DNA of 64,000 bases from Sabethes cyaneus (Eukaryota; Arthropoda; Insecta; Diptera; Culicidae). Location: assembly GCF_943734655.1 (NCBI RefSeq), contig NC_071355.1:218861527-218925526 (forward strand), in the 5' to 3' direction. Under the pieces are notes generated by a model. The model did no database searches and was not told the DNA's origin. It saw only the letters and a program-made list of their open reading frames with translations. Of the stretch, positions 49,380-60,489 are shown in pieces. Each line of letters starts with the position of its first letter. The first letter of the stretch is position 1. The position numbers were made by a program, and so were the translations under genes.

Positions 49380-49990
49380 CCCACCGAAGCAAAAAATTTG
49401 AATTTCAACTAAAAAATCGCACTGCATTGTCAAGCAGTAATCTGCAACTCAATTTTCTCTGGCTCAATTTTCTTAAACTAAGGTTTTAGATAAAATGCTA
49501 TGAATTCTGAACCAATTTTTCACAAGGACACAACTGTAAAATGAATTATTTTCTGTTGGACTAGCATCGAGTAGAAAACTTTCACTCGGTTTGATTACAT
49601 TTTGATGTTACGCCCTTTTGAAAAGTAAATGCTTGTTTCTGGTATGTTACATTCCAACTTTAACCGTAGAAAACAATGAAATGTTTATCTATTAGCTGAA
49701 CAATTTTTACCATAAACTATTTTTAACGTTTTCAGCAGCATTGTTGACCATTTGTAAACAAAATTCAGTTTTGACTTGCTGCCCTTTATTCATCCTCCGA
49801 CCGATCAGAAAATCTACGGTCACTTAACTTGTTGTAATATTGAATTCACTGAACGGAATATCTTCTGAATTTGAAAGTTTAATAATAATCAACGCAATAA
49901 CTGCTTATCAATCTACCAGCAGACAGGTGAAATCAATGGTTTCAGCTATAGAAACCGGTTCCGGTTTAATTTGAGTATTTTTATCCGAAT
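49380..49990. other. Unrecognised AT-rich sequence
   Basis: No coding signature or repeat recognised. Confidence 0.3.
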
Positions 49991-49997
49991 GTATTAG

Positions 49998-50354
49998 TTG
50001 TTGCCAGGCTTGGCATACACTTTTCGCATTGATTTTGCTCTTTTGATTACTGCTCCTCAGCCAAGCAGAATTTGAAAAAGTGGTGTATGGAGCATTTAGA
50101 ACAAGTAATTAACTATAATATTGCTGAAGAAAGTGAAGTTTTATCTTTAGTATTTACGGTGATGTAGGGTAGTAATGCCGTTGGTAGCAGGCTTATAGCG
50201 CCATAAATACAAAAAGCTCACTTCAGCAATATTGTAGATAATAACAAACTCTACAAACGCCCCATACATCACTTTTCCAAATTTTGCTTGGCTGAGATGC
50301 AGTAATCAAAAGAGCAAAATTGAAGCGAAAAGTGTATGCCAAGCCTGGTTGTTG
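49998..50354. mobile_element. Foldback MITE (family H)
   Basis: 345 bp (50004-50348) with ends CCAGGCTTGGCATACACTTT and its inverse, arms of about 140 bp sharing GATTTTGCTCTTTTGATTAC and CAGCCAAGCAGAATTTG, and TTGTTG on both sides (49998-50003, 50349-50354; GTTGTTG is an equally good reading). It lacks coding. The target size does not settle the superfamily. Confidence 0.75.
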
Positions 50355-53300
50355 GATGTAGTTGCTGGTGCCTGATGATATTCAAAAGAAAGAAGACTGA
50401 AACGTTAAGCAAAAAATATTTAACGCATTAACGACTCTATTTACAAACCATCTTCATTAACTATTATGAAACCCCAGAAAATGCATCATAAATCATCTTA
50501 TGGTTATTTTGCTCCTTGTGCAAATTGTTATTGCAATAGCAATAGGTAGAACATTCTGGCTGGCAAGGTTATAAAGTTCCTCTTGCCTCGTTAAGTCAAC
50601 AATGTACAACTATTCCACTAAATGACCTTTAGGCGGCCCCACCAAAAAACTCTAATTAAAATAGTAGGAGGGTACCTATAACGAGCAATTAACAAATATA
50701 TAGTGTACTCAATCCTGCTTGCAAGTTTTTTAAGTGAAACAATGCAACTAATTAAAATATGGCCCATTAAGCATAAAATCGTTATGTCCATTAAAAGCAT
50801 ACCGTATAAAAAGTACGCCGTACTGCCAAAGCTACCTCCGCTCCATCCTTCCCTTGGGTCATGCTGCGTAATAAATCACAAAACATTTTCCTTCCCTCGC
50901 TTATTTTACACCATACGTGTACGATTCATATTCTCGAAATTAAAACAAATAAAAAAGATTTACGACCATTCGGAAAAAAATCAGTTTACAATTGCTATTT
51001 TAAAGATGCTATTTGCAGAATCCCGTCAACGATGTAGTTATAAAAATCGCTAAAATGCATTTTTATAGTGTCGCATTCGCGTGGGACTAAGCTGCGACTG
51101 ATCGGACAAGTTCAGCTCGGTTCTACGTGACCTGTCAGTTATGTCATACGCTATATATTTATCAAAATGATACTAAAATCAAAGGTACATACAAGAACAT
51201 AAACCCTATAACTCCCCCTCCTGCTGTGTAGATTTGCCCGTAGGGCATTTTCAAAAGAAAACCAGCGAGAAAAATTACCGTAGAAAGAGTGAAAGCGAGC
51301 ATGAAAATCAACTGGTCCGAGAGAGAATCTCTGGCAAAAAAATAGTAGAAGCCCTACCCATATGCCATGGTCAGAAGATGGAAACACAAATTGCTGAATG
51401 CCACAGCTTGATGGAAATGCGAGTCCACCAGGCTGCCCTGATGCTTGTCCGTTCCTTGGAACTCACTGTCAGTCACATATGGTGCTTTAAACGTATGGTG
51501 CTTTAAACGCTATAGCGTAGATGGTTCCTAGTTCTCCCCCCCCCCCCTCCCTCGCCTAAATCCTGTTCTTCTTCCGGGAACGCAGCAACAGCTGGAAGAC
51601 ATTGAGTGAGATGAGAATGGAGTAGGTGACAGGTGAACCGCATATACGCGGACAACGGATCCAGCCGAGAGCCACATACGTGGGCAAGAAAGTCGTTTTG
51701 ACTCACTCTTGCGAGTCGACATTTAGCCGCTGCATCGTCATCCTGGTTTATCAGTCATCTTCACGAGTCATTTAACTTAATCACAACCTGCTAGATACAC
51801 TCGGTGTACTCGGAGCATCACCGTCAGACGAGGTGACTTCGTTTTATTTTTTTGCGATCCCTGTGCCACAATTTAGCACAGTACATGTAAGAACATATGT
51901 AGAAATCGAAACACACAAAGCGAGTATTCCAAGCGTCATATTGCCAAGCTTCCCGTCACAATGACACATTTTGAATCAGCTCTCTACTGTGCACGATACG
52001 GAGGATGAAATGGCGGATGACGACTTTTTTTGTTGTCCGGATGCTCTTTCGCCCAGCAAGCCTGATAATGTAGTTAAAGGTGGATAGTTCCAAGCTCCAT
52101 TTGCGCTTGAGATGGTGTAAAGAGATTATCTACTGACCGGCATGAGGCACACGTTTTTTTCCCCAGGGGACGGTTTCTGTTTAGTGAAATGGGATGTTTA
52201 TGAGAGCGACAAACCGGGATCGGAAAGAAAACCACCCGGGAGCGTTGAGCTGGCGCAAAAAAGGTTTTGCTAGCCGCTGCTGTTGCCGCTACCGGTGCCG
52301 TCGGCCGCATAGGACACATGTAGCGGACGTATACAATGTGTCGTGAGGTGTAACAAATGATGGTAGATTAGATTAACCAAGGACTAATTTGACACAAGTT
52401 GGCTAGTTGTCTGCAGTTTTTGTCCGACAAGGTGTTGAGGTTTCTTTTGTGGAGCCATACCTCGGTGCTTTGCGTCCGTAAGAAGAGGTGAGCCTAAATA
52501 AAAAGTTCCATTCCTTGCGGGGCATTAAAATTCTATGGAATTTAGGGAACAATACTTTTCTCTTTTATTAGGTTTAACATTGGAATGAAAGATGTTAAAT
52601 TCTAATAGCTTAGCTAATGTACAACAGTAAATTTATGTTTGTATGTAAAGCTAATATTAAAGTTTTAGTTCAATTTAAAATCCCTTAGAATTCTTGTTTG
52701 CTTAGAAAGAAAACCGTTGAGAAATATAAAACCTTCCTTTCAATCCTTACGAAACTAATGAAGTATGCAAGTAGTCGGCGAAAACCATTTTTGCGGTAAA
52801 ATGATATATGATGCTTTTCTTCCATCTCAACATTATACTAATGGAAAACATTTTCTCATATTTTTTTAAGCAAACCAACTTGTTTTAATTCTTCGGATAA
52901 TTTATTATTTCAATTCCCATCGTTGAACGCTTCTCTTACTGTTATAGCTCCTTGCCATTGCACCCAATTTAGCTGAAAACAACTGCAACATTTTTGCTAG
53001 CCTCTTTTTCCGCGTTTCCACAGACACAACATACCTCTGTGTGCATCGGAAACAAAGGTCTTATTTTTCGGCCAGTAGATGGTATGTAGTGCGCCGTACA
53101 CGCCGCGGCGGTTCTAAGCGTTCGTCACGTTCGGCATGTTTTCAACGGCAGCAACACCCGCCGTGGTCTGTCACTGAGAGTCTAACATCTATTGCGTGCT
53201 TGTCGTTCTCGGCTCAACTTGTTCGCTACCCTCATGGTTCACACGGTGCGTTATGTATGGTGGTCACAGAGTCGCAGGGAACGCATTCAGGTGCCGGTGC

Positions 53301-54111
53301 TTCCGCGACTAACTTTCCCGTGAAAGTCCAGATACGCCCTTGAGCGAAAAACAACCGGCCGTGTTGTGCAAACTGCACGTACCTGGATATTAGATGCCGT
53401 TGGAAAATTTTGCCGAAGCCGGGAAACAGATGACTACAAATCAAAATTAGAACGATTGGCGTACGGTAGTTTCTCCCAGGGTACAGCACCTTATTGTTGG
53501 CAGCACAACAACACACTTCAGGATAGCATGCTAGCATTGTTGACATCGGCCTTGCTTCTGAGCCTACCGGAGTGATTTAGGAGGCTGATGGTGGATAGTT
53601 TTTCTCCAACAAAACGGGTCGCTGGCTGTTGGAAAATGCTTCATCAAAGTAGACGATAAATGAAGCAGATGGTGCAACGCATATAGGTTCTGCATCTTGT
53701 GTGCCACCCAGAAGCACTTTCGAGAAACAGGGATCCAGGAAGGTACCTACCTACCAGCGCGATTCGCAGTGCTACCAGCAGTGCTGTACACACGAAGGTG
53801 CAAATTATGACCAGTGAACCATGCGATGGATTTCAACGCCTGCGTAGGGGTGCTTTCATCTGTAATGGCTTGGCCGGTTGGCGTGATGGATGGCTACGAA
53901 GGACGATATGTTCCGTCGGAATGTAGCGAAGCAATCTGTGCAATTGTTATTTGATTGCTGCTGGTGCCCTTCGAGACTGCAGTAATCTGCGGTTGGAGCT
54001 GTGAGCGCCACATTTACATTTACGCAACCCTTTTTAAAAATCGATACTCTTTAAAATTCGTAGTCTTATATGTACATTCACACGCACTATTTCTTTAGCT
54101 ATGGAAACTAA
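50355..54111. other. Unrecognised sequence, no gene supported
   Basis: About 3.7 kb, relatively GC-rich at 51200-54000, without recognised repeats. Frames of 60-116 codons overlap on both strands (for example 50703-51053, 53041-53343) and carry no motif I know. A C run lies at 51535-51547. It may be intergenic or intronic single-copy DNA. Confidence 0.4.
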
Positions 54112-54276
54112 TGTTAAAGCTAAAACTTGATGCTACATTCCGCTTTCGGAACTTAGCCTGTTGTTTTTACTCGATAGATTTCACAGCCAGCTGTTAGCGT
54201 GCAGGTTAATTGCAAGAGTCTAGTGCTACGATCCTATGGAGACTCACAGCTTCTCTCAGTCAAAATTCGAACACGT

Positions 54277-57200
54277 GACGATTGGATGAGCAACCTTAGC
54301 GGAGATCGGGTAACCAACCCCGGTGGAAACTAAGGTCGTATACTAACCGGGAAGGAGGTAGTGAGTCTCGGCACTATAAGATGGCAGCCCCATCACGAGA
54401 CTCGGTTGTGTTGCCCCAGTACGGCTACACACCTAAACAACACAAACTAACAACATTCAAGCATATTCGGAGCGGAATATTCGGCATCGACCTAGGCGAC
54501 GAAATAAGGACGACGAATGGAGACTCGGGACTTGGAACTGCAGATCGCTAAATTTCGCAGGTTGCGAGCGGGTGCTGATTGAACAGCTGGAACCCCGCAA
54601 ACTCGGCATCGTAGCTCTGCAGGAAATCTGTCGCAAAGGAGAGAAGGTATGGAAGATACGTGGCGGAAAGGCCCAGTTTTACCAGAGCGGTGGCGCTACC
54701 AACGAACTGGGAACGGGCTTTGTAGTGCTGGGCGGAATGCAGGATCGCGTGATAGATTGGAAGGCGATCAACGAGAGAATGTGTGTATTGAGGATAAAGG
54801 GCCGTTTCTTCAATTATAGCATCATTAACGTGCACTGCCCGCACGAAGGTAGACCCGACGATGAGAAAGAAGCGTTCTACGCGAGGCTGGAGGCTACGTA
54901 CGACAGCTGCTCGTCACGGGACATCAAGATCGTCATCGGGGATATGAACGCCCAGGTCGGTAGGGAAGAAATGTATAGACCGGTGGTAGGACCCCATAGC
55001 CTGCACACCGACACAAACGATAACGGCCAACGATGTATAAACTTCGCAGCTTCCCGAGGCCTGGTGATCCGAAGTACCTTTTTCCCGCGCAAGGATATCC
55101 ACAAAGCCACCTGGAGATCACCTGACCAACGTACAATGAACCAAATTGACCACGTTCTCATAGAGGGCCGGTTCTTCTCTAACATCACGAACGTACGCTC
55201 CCGTCGGGGTGCGGATATTGATTCTGACCATTACCTAGTAGCAGTACATGTGCGCTCAAAGCTGTCCACCGTATACCGGACACGTCAAAGCCGCCCTCCT
55301 CGGCTGAACATCAGGCAGCTAGATAACCCACAAGCTGCCGAGAACTACGCGCGAGTACTGAATGAGGCACTGCCTTCTTCCGAAGAGTTAGGTGCTTCAA
55401 ACCTCGAAGACGGTTGGGGCAGAATACGCTCGGCCATCGGAGAGGCCGCTACCGCGGCACTAGGTATTGAGCCTCGGAGTACACAAAATGATTGGTTTGA
55501 TGGGGAATGCCAACAAGCGGTGGAGGAGGAAAAAAACGCTTGGAAAAATTATCTAAGTATTGCCACTAGAGAGAACCTGGCCAAGTACCGACGAGCTAGG
55601 AACCAGTTGACCACGATCCTGAGGAGAAAAAAGCGCCAAAAGGAGGACAGAGATCGTGAAGAATTAGAACAACTATTCCGAGCTAATGACACGCGCAAGT
55701 TTTATGAGAAGGTGAACCAAACTCGGAAGGGCTACACACCGAAACCTGACATGTGTAGGGACGAGGGAGGGAATCTAATTACAAACGAGCGCGAGGTGGT
55801 CGACAGGTGGAAGCAGTTCTTCGATGAACACCTCAATGGCGAAGTCGCAGAAGGAGGCGGAACGGAAATTAACCTAGGAGCGCCCATGGAAGATAGTGAT
55901 GTCCTAGCACCTGATCTCCAAGAAGTCAAACGAGAAATCAGGTTGCTGAAGACCAATAAAGCCGCTGGGAAGGACCGCCTACCGGCAGAGCTTTATAAAC
56001 ATGGCGGGGAAACGCTAGCAAAGGCTCTACACTGGGTTATTTCGAGGATTTGGGAGGAGGAAAAGCTACCGGAGGAATGGATGGAAGGAGTGGTTTGTCC
56101 CATCTACAAAAAGGGTGATCGGCTAGACTGCTGCAACTATCGTGGTATTACGTTGGTAAACGCCGCCTACAAGGTACTCTCCCAGATCCTGTTACGCCGG
56201 CTGTCACCGATAGCACAAGGTTTCGTAGGGAATTATCAGGCGGGTTTCATGGGGGCTCGCGCAACTACGGACCAAATATTTACTATCCGACAGATCTTGC
56301 AGAAATGTCGGGAGTACAACGTGCCCACGCATCACATCTTTATCGATTTCAAAGCAGCATACGATACAGTCGATCGAGACAAGCTATGGCAGATAATGCA
56401 CGAATACGGTTTTCCGGACAAACTGACGCGACTGATCAGAGCTACATTGGATCGAGTGATGTGTTTCGTACGCATCTCTAGGACACTCTCGAGTCCCTTT
56501 GAGACGCGACGAGGGTTGAGACAAGGTGACGGTCTATCCTGCATGCTGTTCAACATCGCTCTTGAGGGGGTGATCCGACGAGCGGGCATTGAAACGAGAG
56601 GCACGATTTTTACCAAGAGTAGCCAACTTCTAGGCTTTGCAGATGACTTCGATATCATAGCCAGGAACTTTGCGACGGCGGAGGCAATCTACGCCAGACT
56701 GAAAGCGGAGTCTAGGAGAATTGGGCTAAAAATAAATGCGTCGAAGACCAAATACATGAAAGGAAGAGGCTCAAAGGAAACAAATGCGCGCCTCCCACGG
56801 ACGGTAACCGTTGACGGCGACGAACTAGAAGTGGTAGAAGAGTTCGTGTATTTGGGATCGCTGGTGACCGCGGACAACAACACTAGTAAGGAGATCCAGC
56901 GGCGCATCCAAGCGGGAAATCGGGCCTACTTTGCCCTTCGTAAAACGCTACGATCAGGAAGCATACGCCGCCGCACGAAGCTAACAATGTACAAAACCAT
57001 TATTAGACCGGTAGTTCTTTATGGACTTGAAGCCGTGACGCTGCTTACGGAGGACATACGCGCCCTTGCCGTGTTTGAGCGGAAAGTGCTGCGGACGATT
57101 TTTGGCGGAGTACAAACTGAAAGCGGAGAGTGGCGGAGGCGTATGAATCACGAGCTACAGGCACTGCTTGGGGAGACTCCCATCGTACATCTAGCGAAAG

Positions 57201-57472
57201 TTAGCAGGCTACGGTGGGCCGGACACGTCGTAAGGATGCCGGACGACAGTGCGACGAAAACGGTCCTCTTCAACAACCCCACCGGCACCAGGAACAGGGG
57301 GGCCCAACGTGCACGATGGCTCGACCAGGTCGAAAGCGATTTGCGACTTCTGAGACGACTAGGAAATTGGCGACGAGTGGCCCAAGACCGAGTTGAATGG
57401 AGACGAGTGCTTGAAACAGCACGAGCCACCCCGGCTCTATGCTGCTGAAGAAGAAGAAGAAGACGATTGGAT
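54277..57472 (+). mobile_element. RTE-clade non-LTR retrotransposon, near-complete, with target duplication
   Basis: GACGATTGGAT is duplicated at 54277-54287 and 57462-57472. The element (54288-57461) begins GAGCAACCTT, has about 150-240 bp before the coding region, one long endonuclease-RT frame, and a stop codon directly followed by a GAAGAAGAAGAAGAA tail. The lack of a 3' UTR and a short repeat tail in place of poly(A) is typical of the RTE clade (such as mosquito JAM1 and BovB). An internally deleted relative at 41403-42900 starts with the same TGAGCAACCTT, which confirms the 5' end. Confidence 0.9.
54437..57448 (+). CDS. RTE retrotransposon endonuclease-reverse transcriptase polyprotein
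   Basis: Nicks target DNA and reverse-transcribes the element RNA at the nick. The frame is open from 54437 to TGA at 57446-57448. The first convenient start (GTG, 54572) is too late, because the endonuclease opens upstream with GTWNCRSLN (about 54527-54553). No in-frame ATG exists there; the ATG at 54381 (MAAPSRDSVV) is one frame off, suggesting an indel or unusual initiation. Numbering from 54572: endonuclease LQEI (Glu18), NVHCPHEG (86-93), GDMNAQVGR (123-131), SDH (218-220); linker rich in charged residues (300-380); RT IYKKGDRLDCCNYRG (511-525), motif A FIDFKAAYD (590-598), motif B RRGLRQGDGLSCMLFNIAL (646-664), motif C FADD (689-692), motif E VYLGS (759-763); C-terminal RRMNHELQALL and RARWLDQV. 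All catalytic residues seen are intact. It resembles proteins annotated as craniofacial development protein 2-like in databases. Confidence 0.9.
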   Translation, partial: TTQTNNIQAYSERNIRHRPRRRNKDDEWRLGTWNCRSLNFAGCERVLIEQLEPRKLGIVALQEICRKGEKVWKIRGGKAQFYQSGGATNELGTGFVVLGGMQDRVIDWKAINERMCVLRIKGRFFNYSIINVHCPHEGRPDDEKEAFYARLEATYDSCSSRDIKIVIGDMNAQVGREEMYRPVVGPHSLHTDTNDNGQRCINFAASRGLVIRSTFFPRKDIHKATWRSPDQRTMNQIDHVLIEGRFFSNITNVRSRRGADIDSDHYLVAVHVRSKLSTVYRTRQSRPPRLNIRQLDNPQAAENYARVLNEALPSSEELGASNLEDGWGRIRSAIGEAATAALGIEPRSTQNDWFDGECQQAVEEEKNAWKNYLSIATRENLAKYRRARNQLTTILRRKKRQKEDRDREELEQLFRANDTRKFYEKVNQTRKGYTPKPDMCRDEGGNLITNEREVVDRWKQFFDEHLNGEVAEGGGTEINLGAPMEDSDVLAPDLQEVKREIRLLKTNKAAGKDRLPAELYKHGGETLAKALHWVISRIWEEEKLPEEWMEGVVCPIYKKGDRLDCCNYRGITLVNAAYKVLSQILLRRLSPIAQGFVGNYQAGFMGARATTDQIFTIRQILQKCREYNVPTHHIFIDFKAAYDTVDRDKLWQIMHEYGFPDKLTRLIRATLDRVMCFVRISRTLSSPFETRRGLRQGDGLSCMLFNIALEGVIRRAGIETRGTIFTKSSQLLGFADDFDIIARNFATAEAIYARLKAESRRIGLKINASKTKYMKGRGSKETNARLPRTVTVDGDELEVVEEFVYLGSLVTADNNTSKEIQRRIQAGNRAYFALRKTLRSGSIRRRTKLTMYKTIIRPVVLYGLEAVTLLTEDIRALAVFERKVLRTIFGGVQTESGEWRRRMNHELQALLGETPIVHLAKVSRLRWAGHVVRMPDDSATKTVLFNNPTGTRNRGAQRARWLDQVESDLRLLRRLGNWRRVAQDRVEWRRVLETARATPALCC

Positions 57473-57513
57473 TGTTAAGACCAGCGTCGTACCTCGAAGC
57501 CAACTGGGAGGCT

Positions 57514-57894
57514 CGGAAATTAATCAATGTAATGTAATGGAAAACTAATTATTTGAAAGTTTTACTGCAAATGACTTTTTTTATTTATGAGGTTGTTTCC
57601 ATTTGTATCAAATCAAAAAGTAGAAAGTGCGTTAAATATCATTATGCTCTACAGTTTGTCCTTCGCTGTATTACGAACCTTCGTAATTGCCATGGCAAGC
57701 TTTATTATTTCTGGTGTTGCAACTCGTGTAGAAATATTGAATTTTTTTATTTGAATTTCCCACCATTTCCATTGGTTCCTTTTCCAAAGGTAATACCGTT
57801 AAAGGTATTCTGTTATACTAGTAGCTAGGGTGCGTAATTGTTTTACGCGTTTTTGAAATTCAGAAAATAAAAGTTTTATTAATTTTCCCCAACC
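57514..57894. other. Unrecognised AT-rich sequence
   Basis: Short gap between the SINE-A end and antisense RTE fragments; no feature recognised. Confidence 0.3.
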
Positions 57895-58340
57895 TCCTCG
57901 GACACCATCAGAACGACCATCGTCCTTGACAGCGCACATCTATCGAGTGCGAGAACTGCCCCGAAGTCTACGGCCTCTTGCTGCTTCTCTACTGAAAAGA
58001 GTTTTGGCTACTCTTTCGTCGGGCATTCTGGCCATGTGCCCAACCTCCGCATCCTACTGCATTGTACTACCATCACTACATCAGCATATTTGTGTATTTG
58101 ATACAGCTCGCGGTTCATGCGTCTGCGCCATACTCCATTTTTCATCTTGCCATCAAATGTAACACGCAGAATTTTGCGTTTAAAACCGTAGAGCACTTCC
58201 TTCAGCGTCCATAGTTGATTTACGATTTTACGTAAATACGAGGCCACCAGTTCTGTAGAGCTCCAGTTTTGTGCGGATTCGCAAACTACGGAACTTCAGC
58301 AGGTTACGTAATCCGAAGAAAGCCTGATTCACGGTTTACT
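57895..58340 (-). pseudogene. RTE-like C-terminal fragment (different family)
   Basis: Minus strand reads NQAFFGLRNLLKFRSLRIR and TKLELYRT (thumb region, about 58335-58255), then FKRKILRVTFDGKMKNGVWR, RRMNRELYQI and, after frame changes, PDERVAKTLFSREAARGRR. The FERK..R.IFG...NG.WR..YN.ELY order is the RTE C-terminal domain, but the wording differs from the element at 54-57 kb. A stretch corresponding to YGSETW is replaced by unrelated residues. Inactive. Confidence 0.65.
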
Positions 58341-58765
58341 TCGCGGCTTACCTCATTGTCATATGTCACGAGCTAGATAAAAAGATAGATAAAAAGCGTG
58401 ATATTCACCTTATGCCAAAAGGTTCAATACTTGCAAGTACACTTCTTTTAAAAACTCATAATGAAGTATGGATCCTGTTTAGTACGACAAAAAACTTGAA
58501 GGTTTTGTATTTCTGGAAACAAATGCAAGCTTGGCGTAAGACTACGAATGTAGGTCTTGTGGTGTCTTGAGGATACCACATCCTCCCCTGCGTAAAATAA
58601 ACAATTCAATATTATTTCAGGTATTGATATTATTTCAGGTCAATTCTAGATTATTTATTTTGTTGGTACGGTTTTCTAATTATTCTTGTTTGTTATAATG
58701 AAATTCGTCAACTCTTACACATAACCTGTAATGAAATAGCTCTCCGTTTTGTAATACTTATTTAC
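58341..58765 (-). repeat. Duplicated unit U, copy 2
   Basis: Shares, in the same order, TAGATAAAAAGCG, TTAAAAACTC, AAGACTACGAATGTAGG, CCACATC.TCCCCT, AATTCAATAT and AATCGCTCTCCGTTTTGTAAT-type blocks with 60490-61083. In both places the unit is joined to an antisense RTE thumb region (TACAGAAC border). Nature unknown; possibly the upstream part of the same retroelement. Confidence 0.55.
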
Positions 58766-58779
58766 ATATCCTGGTGCGA

Positions 58780-58985
58780 TGTCTCTCAGGAATTGACTTG
58801 CATAATAATGTTTCGCCAACAAACTTGGTCTATGGCTGTCCATCTCCATTTTCTCGAATGTCCCACACTTTCCAGGTCATGTTCCACTTGGTCCAAACAT
58901 CGAACACGTTGTGCACCTCTGGTACCAACCGTATTCGAGGCGAAAACCATTTTTGCCCAGCATTTTCACAACATGTCCCGCCCAT
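58780..58985 (-). pseudogene. RTE-like C-terminal end fragment
   Basis: The minus-strand frame contains KMVFASNTVGTRGAQRVRCL, DQVEHDLESVGHSRKWRWT and AIDQVCWRN, matching the pattern TGTR.RGAQRARWLDQVE.DL...W...A.DRV.WR of RTE C termini. It diverges from both other RTE families here. Confidence 0.65.
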
Positions 58986-59004
58986 TATACTTTTCCTTAC
59001 TTTA

Positions 59005-60400
59005 CTTACTTTACCAGCCGAGAGCCGGGGTGAGTCTTGCCGTATCAGGAATTCCTCTCCATTGTGCTCGGTCCTGAGCTACTCGTCGCCAATTCGTTGC
59101 GCGTCTCGACACGCGCAAGTCGGCTTCAACCTGATCGAGCCATCTAGCACGTTGGGCCCCTCTATTCCTGGTACTGGTGGAGTTCTTGAAGAGAACGGAT
59201 TTCACTGCACAGTCGTCCGGCATCCTTACGAAGTAGCCCAACTTTTGCCAGGTGTACGATGTGGATCTCTCCAAGCAGTACCTGTAGTTCGCAATGCATA
59301 CGCCTCCGTCATTCTCCGCTTTCCGTTTGTACTCCACCAAGCATAATCCACAACACCTTTCGTTCAAATACGGCAAGTGCACGTATGTCTTCCGTGAGCA
59401 AGGTTACTGTCTCAAGTCTGTATTGTACTACCAGACTAATTAGCGTTTTATACATCATCAGCTTTATGTGGCTGAGTATGATCCTTGATCGAGGCGTCTT
59501 GCGGAGGGAAAAGCAGCCTAGACTTCCGGCTTGAGTGCGTCGTTGAATCTCCTTACCCCTATTATTGTCGGCGGTAACCAGAGATCTCAAATGCCCACTT
59601 CCTGTTCAACGCTGTCAATAGTCACGGTCCGTGGGAGCCAAACGTTGCTTTTTCTGGAGCTTTTTCCTATTTTTTTCCTATCACATATTAGGTTTTCGAC
59701 GCATTGATTGGATACCCTATCCCCCTAGCCTTCGTTTTCAAATTAGCGTAGATTGCCTTCGCCATCCCAAAGTTTTAAGTAATGATGTCGAAGTCGTCTG
59801 CGAAGGTTAGGAGTTGGTTACTCTTTTTGAAGATTGTTCTTTTCGTTACGATACCCGTTTGCCGGATCACACCTTTAATGGTGATGTTGAATAACATACA
59901 GCACAGTCCATCTCCTCGCCGCAGCCCTCTGCGAGATTCGAAAAAACTCGAGACAGCCTTCGAAACACGCACGTAGCACATCACTTGCTTTAGGGTAACT
60001 TTGAGCAGCCGCTTCAGTTTGTCTGGAAAGCCGTACTCGTACCGTAGCTGTTCACGCTCGACTGTATCGTATGCTTTCCTGAAATCCACGAAAATTTGAT
60101 ACGTGGGTACATTGTAGTTCCGACAAGTCTGGAGGTTTTATCAGATAGTAAAAATTCGTAGCAGCACGGGTCCCCACAAAGCCCGCCTGATACCTACAAA
60201 TTCTCTGGCTATTGGGGATAGACGACAAAATCTGGTAGAGCACCTTGTAGGCGGCATTAACCAACGTAGTGAAACAGTTGTTACAGCAATCTAGCCGATC
60301 GCCCTTGTTGTAGATGAGACAAACCACACCTTCCATCCACTCCTCCTGTTGTTTTTCCTTCTCCCAGATCTTTAGAAGACCACCGGAAGGATTAATGTTC
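59005..60400 (-). pseudogene. Antisense RTE retrotransposon fragment, same family as the full element
   Basis: 5'-truncated, beginning near 60400 with LLKIWEKEKQQEEWMEGVVC, then LIYNKGDRLDCCN, VNAAYKVLYQIL, YQAGFVGTRAAT, FRKAYDTVEREQL (motif A region), SRRGLRRGDGLCCMLFNI (motif B, RQGDG changed to RRGDG), TFADDFDII (motif C), SLVTADNNRGKEIQRR, LTEDIRALAVFERKVL and a C terminus with RGAQRARWLDQVEADLR. Then CCCGGCTCTCGGCTGG and an AAGTAAGTAAAG tail. Several frame changes and stops. Its left partner in the genome is unit U copy 1. Confidence 0.85.
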
Positions 60401-60489
60401 TGTAGAGCGCCAATTTTGTGTGAATTTGCAAACTTCGGGACTACAGCTGGCTGCATAATCCATAGAAACCCCGACTCGAGGCTGTAATT

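Larger units (their letters stand above)
54112..57513 (-). mobile_element. tRNA-derived SINE-A, copy 3, split by an RTE insertion
   Basis: The SINE occupies 54112-54287 and 57473-57513. Minus strand: CCTCCCAGTTGGCTTCGAGG (57513 leftwards), GTACGACGCTGGTCTTAAC, then after the RTE TCGTCACGTGTTCGAATTTTG and AACAGCTGGCTGTGAAATC. Joined, it matches copies 1 and 2. A possible own target duplication GGAAAYTAAT flanks it (54104 and 57515). The RTE is therefore younger than the SINE. Confidence 0.8.

Noticed and set aside
47324..49433. Repetitive N/Q/I/L/D-rich frames
   Set aside because: They follow the ~12-bp minisatellite period; both strands and several frames are open.
54572..54574. GTG as the true start of the RTE protein
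   Set aside because: The conserved endonuclease opening GTWNCRSLN lies upstream in the same open frame, so GTG 54572 is inside the domain.
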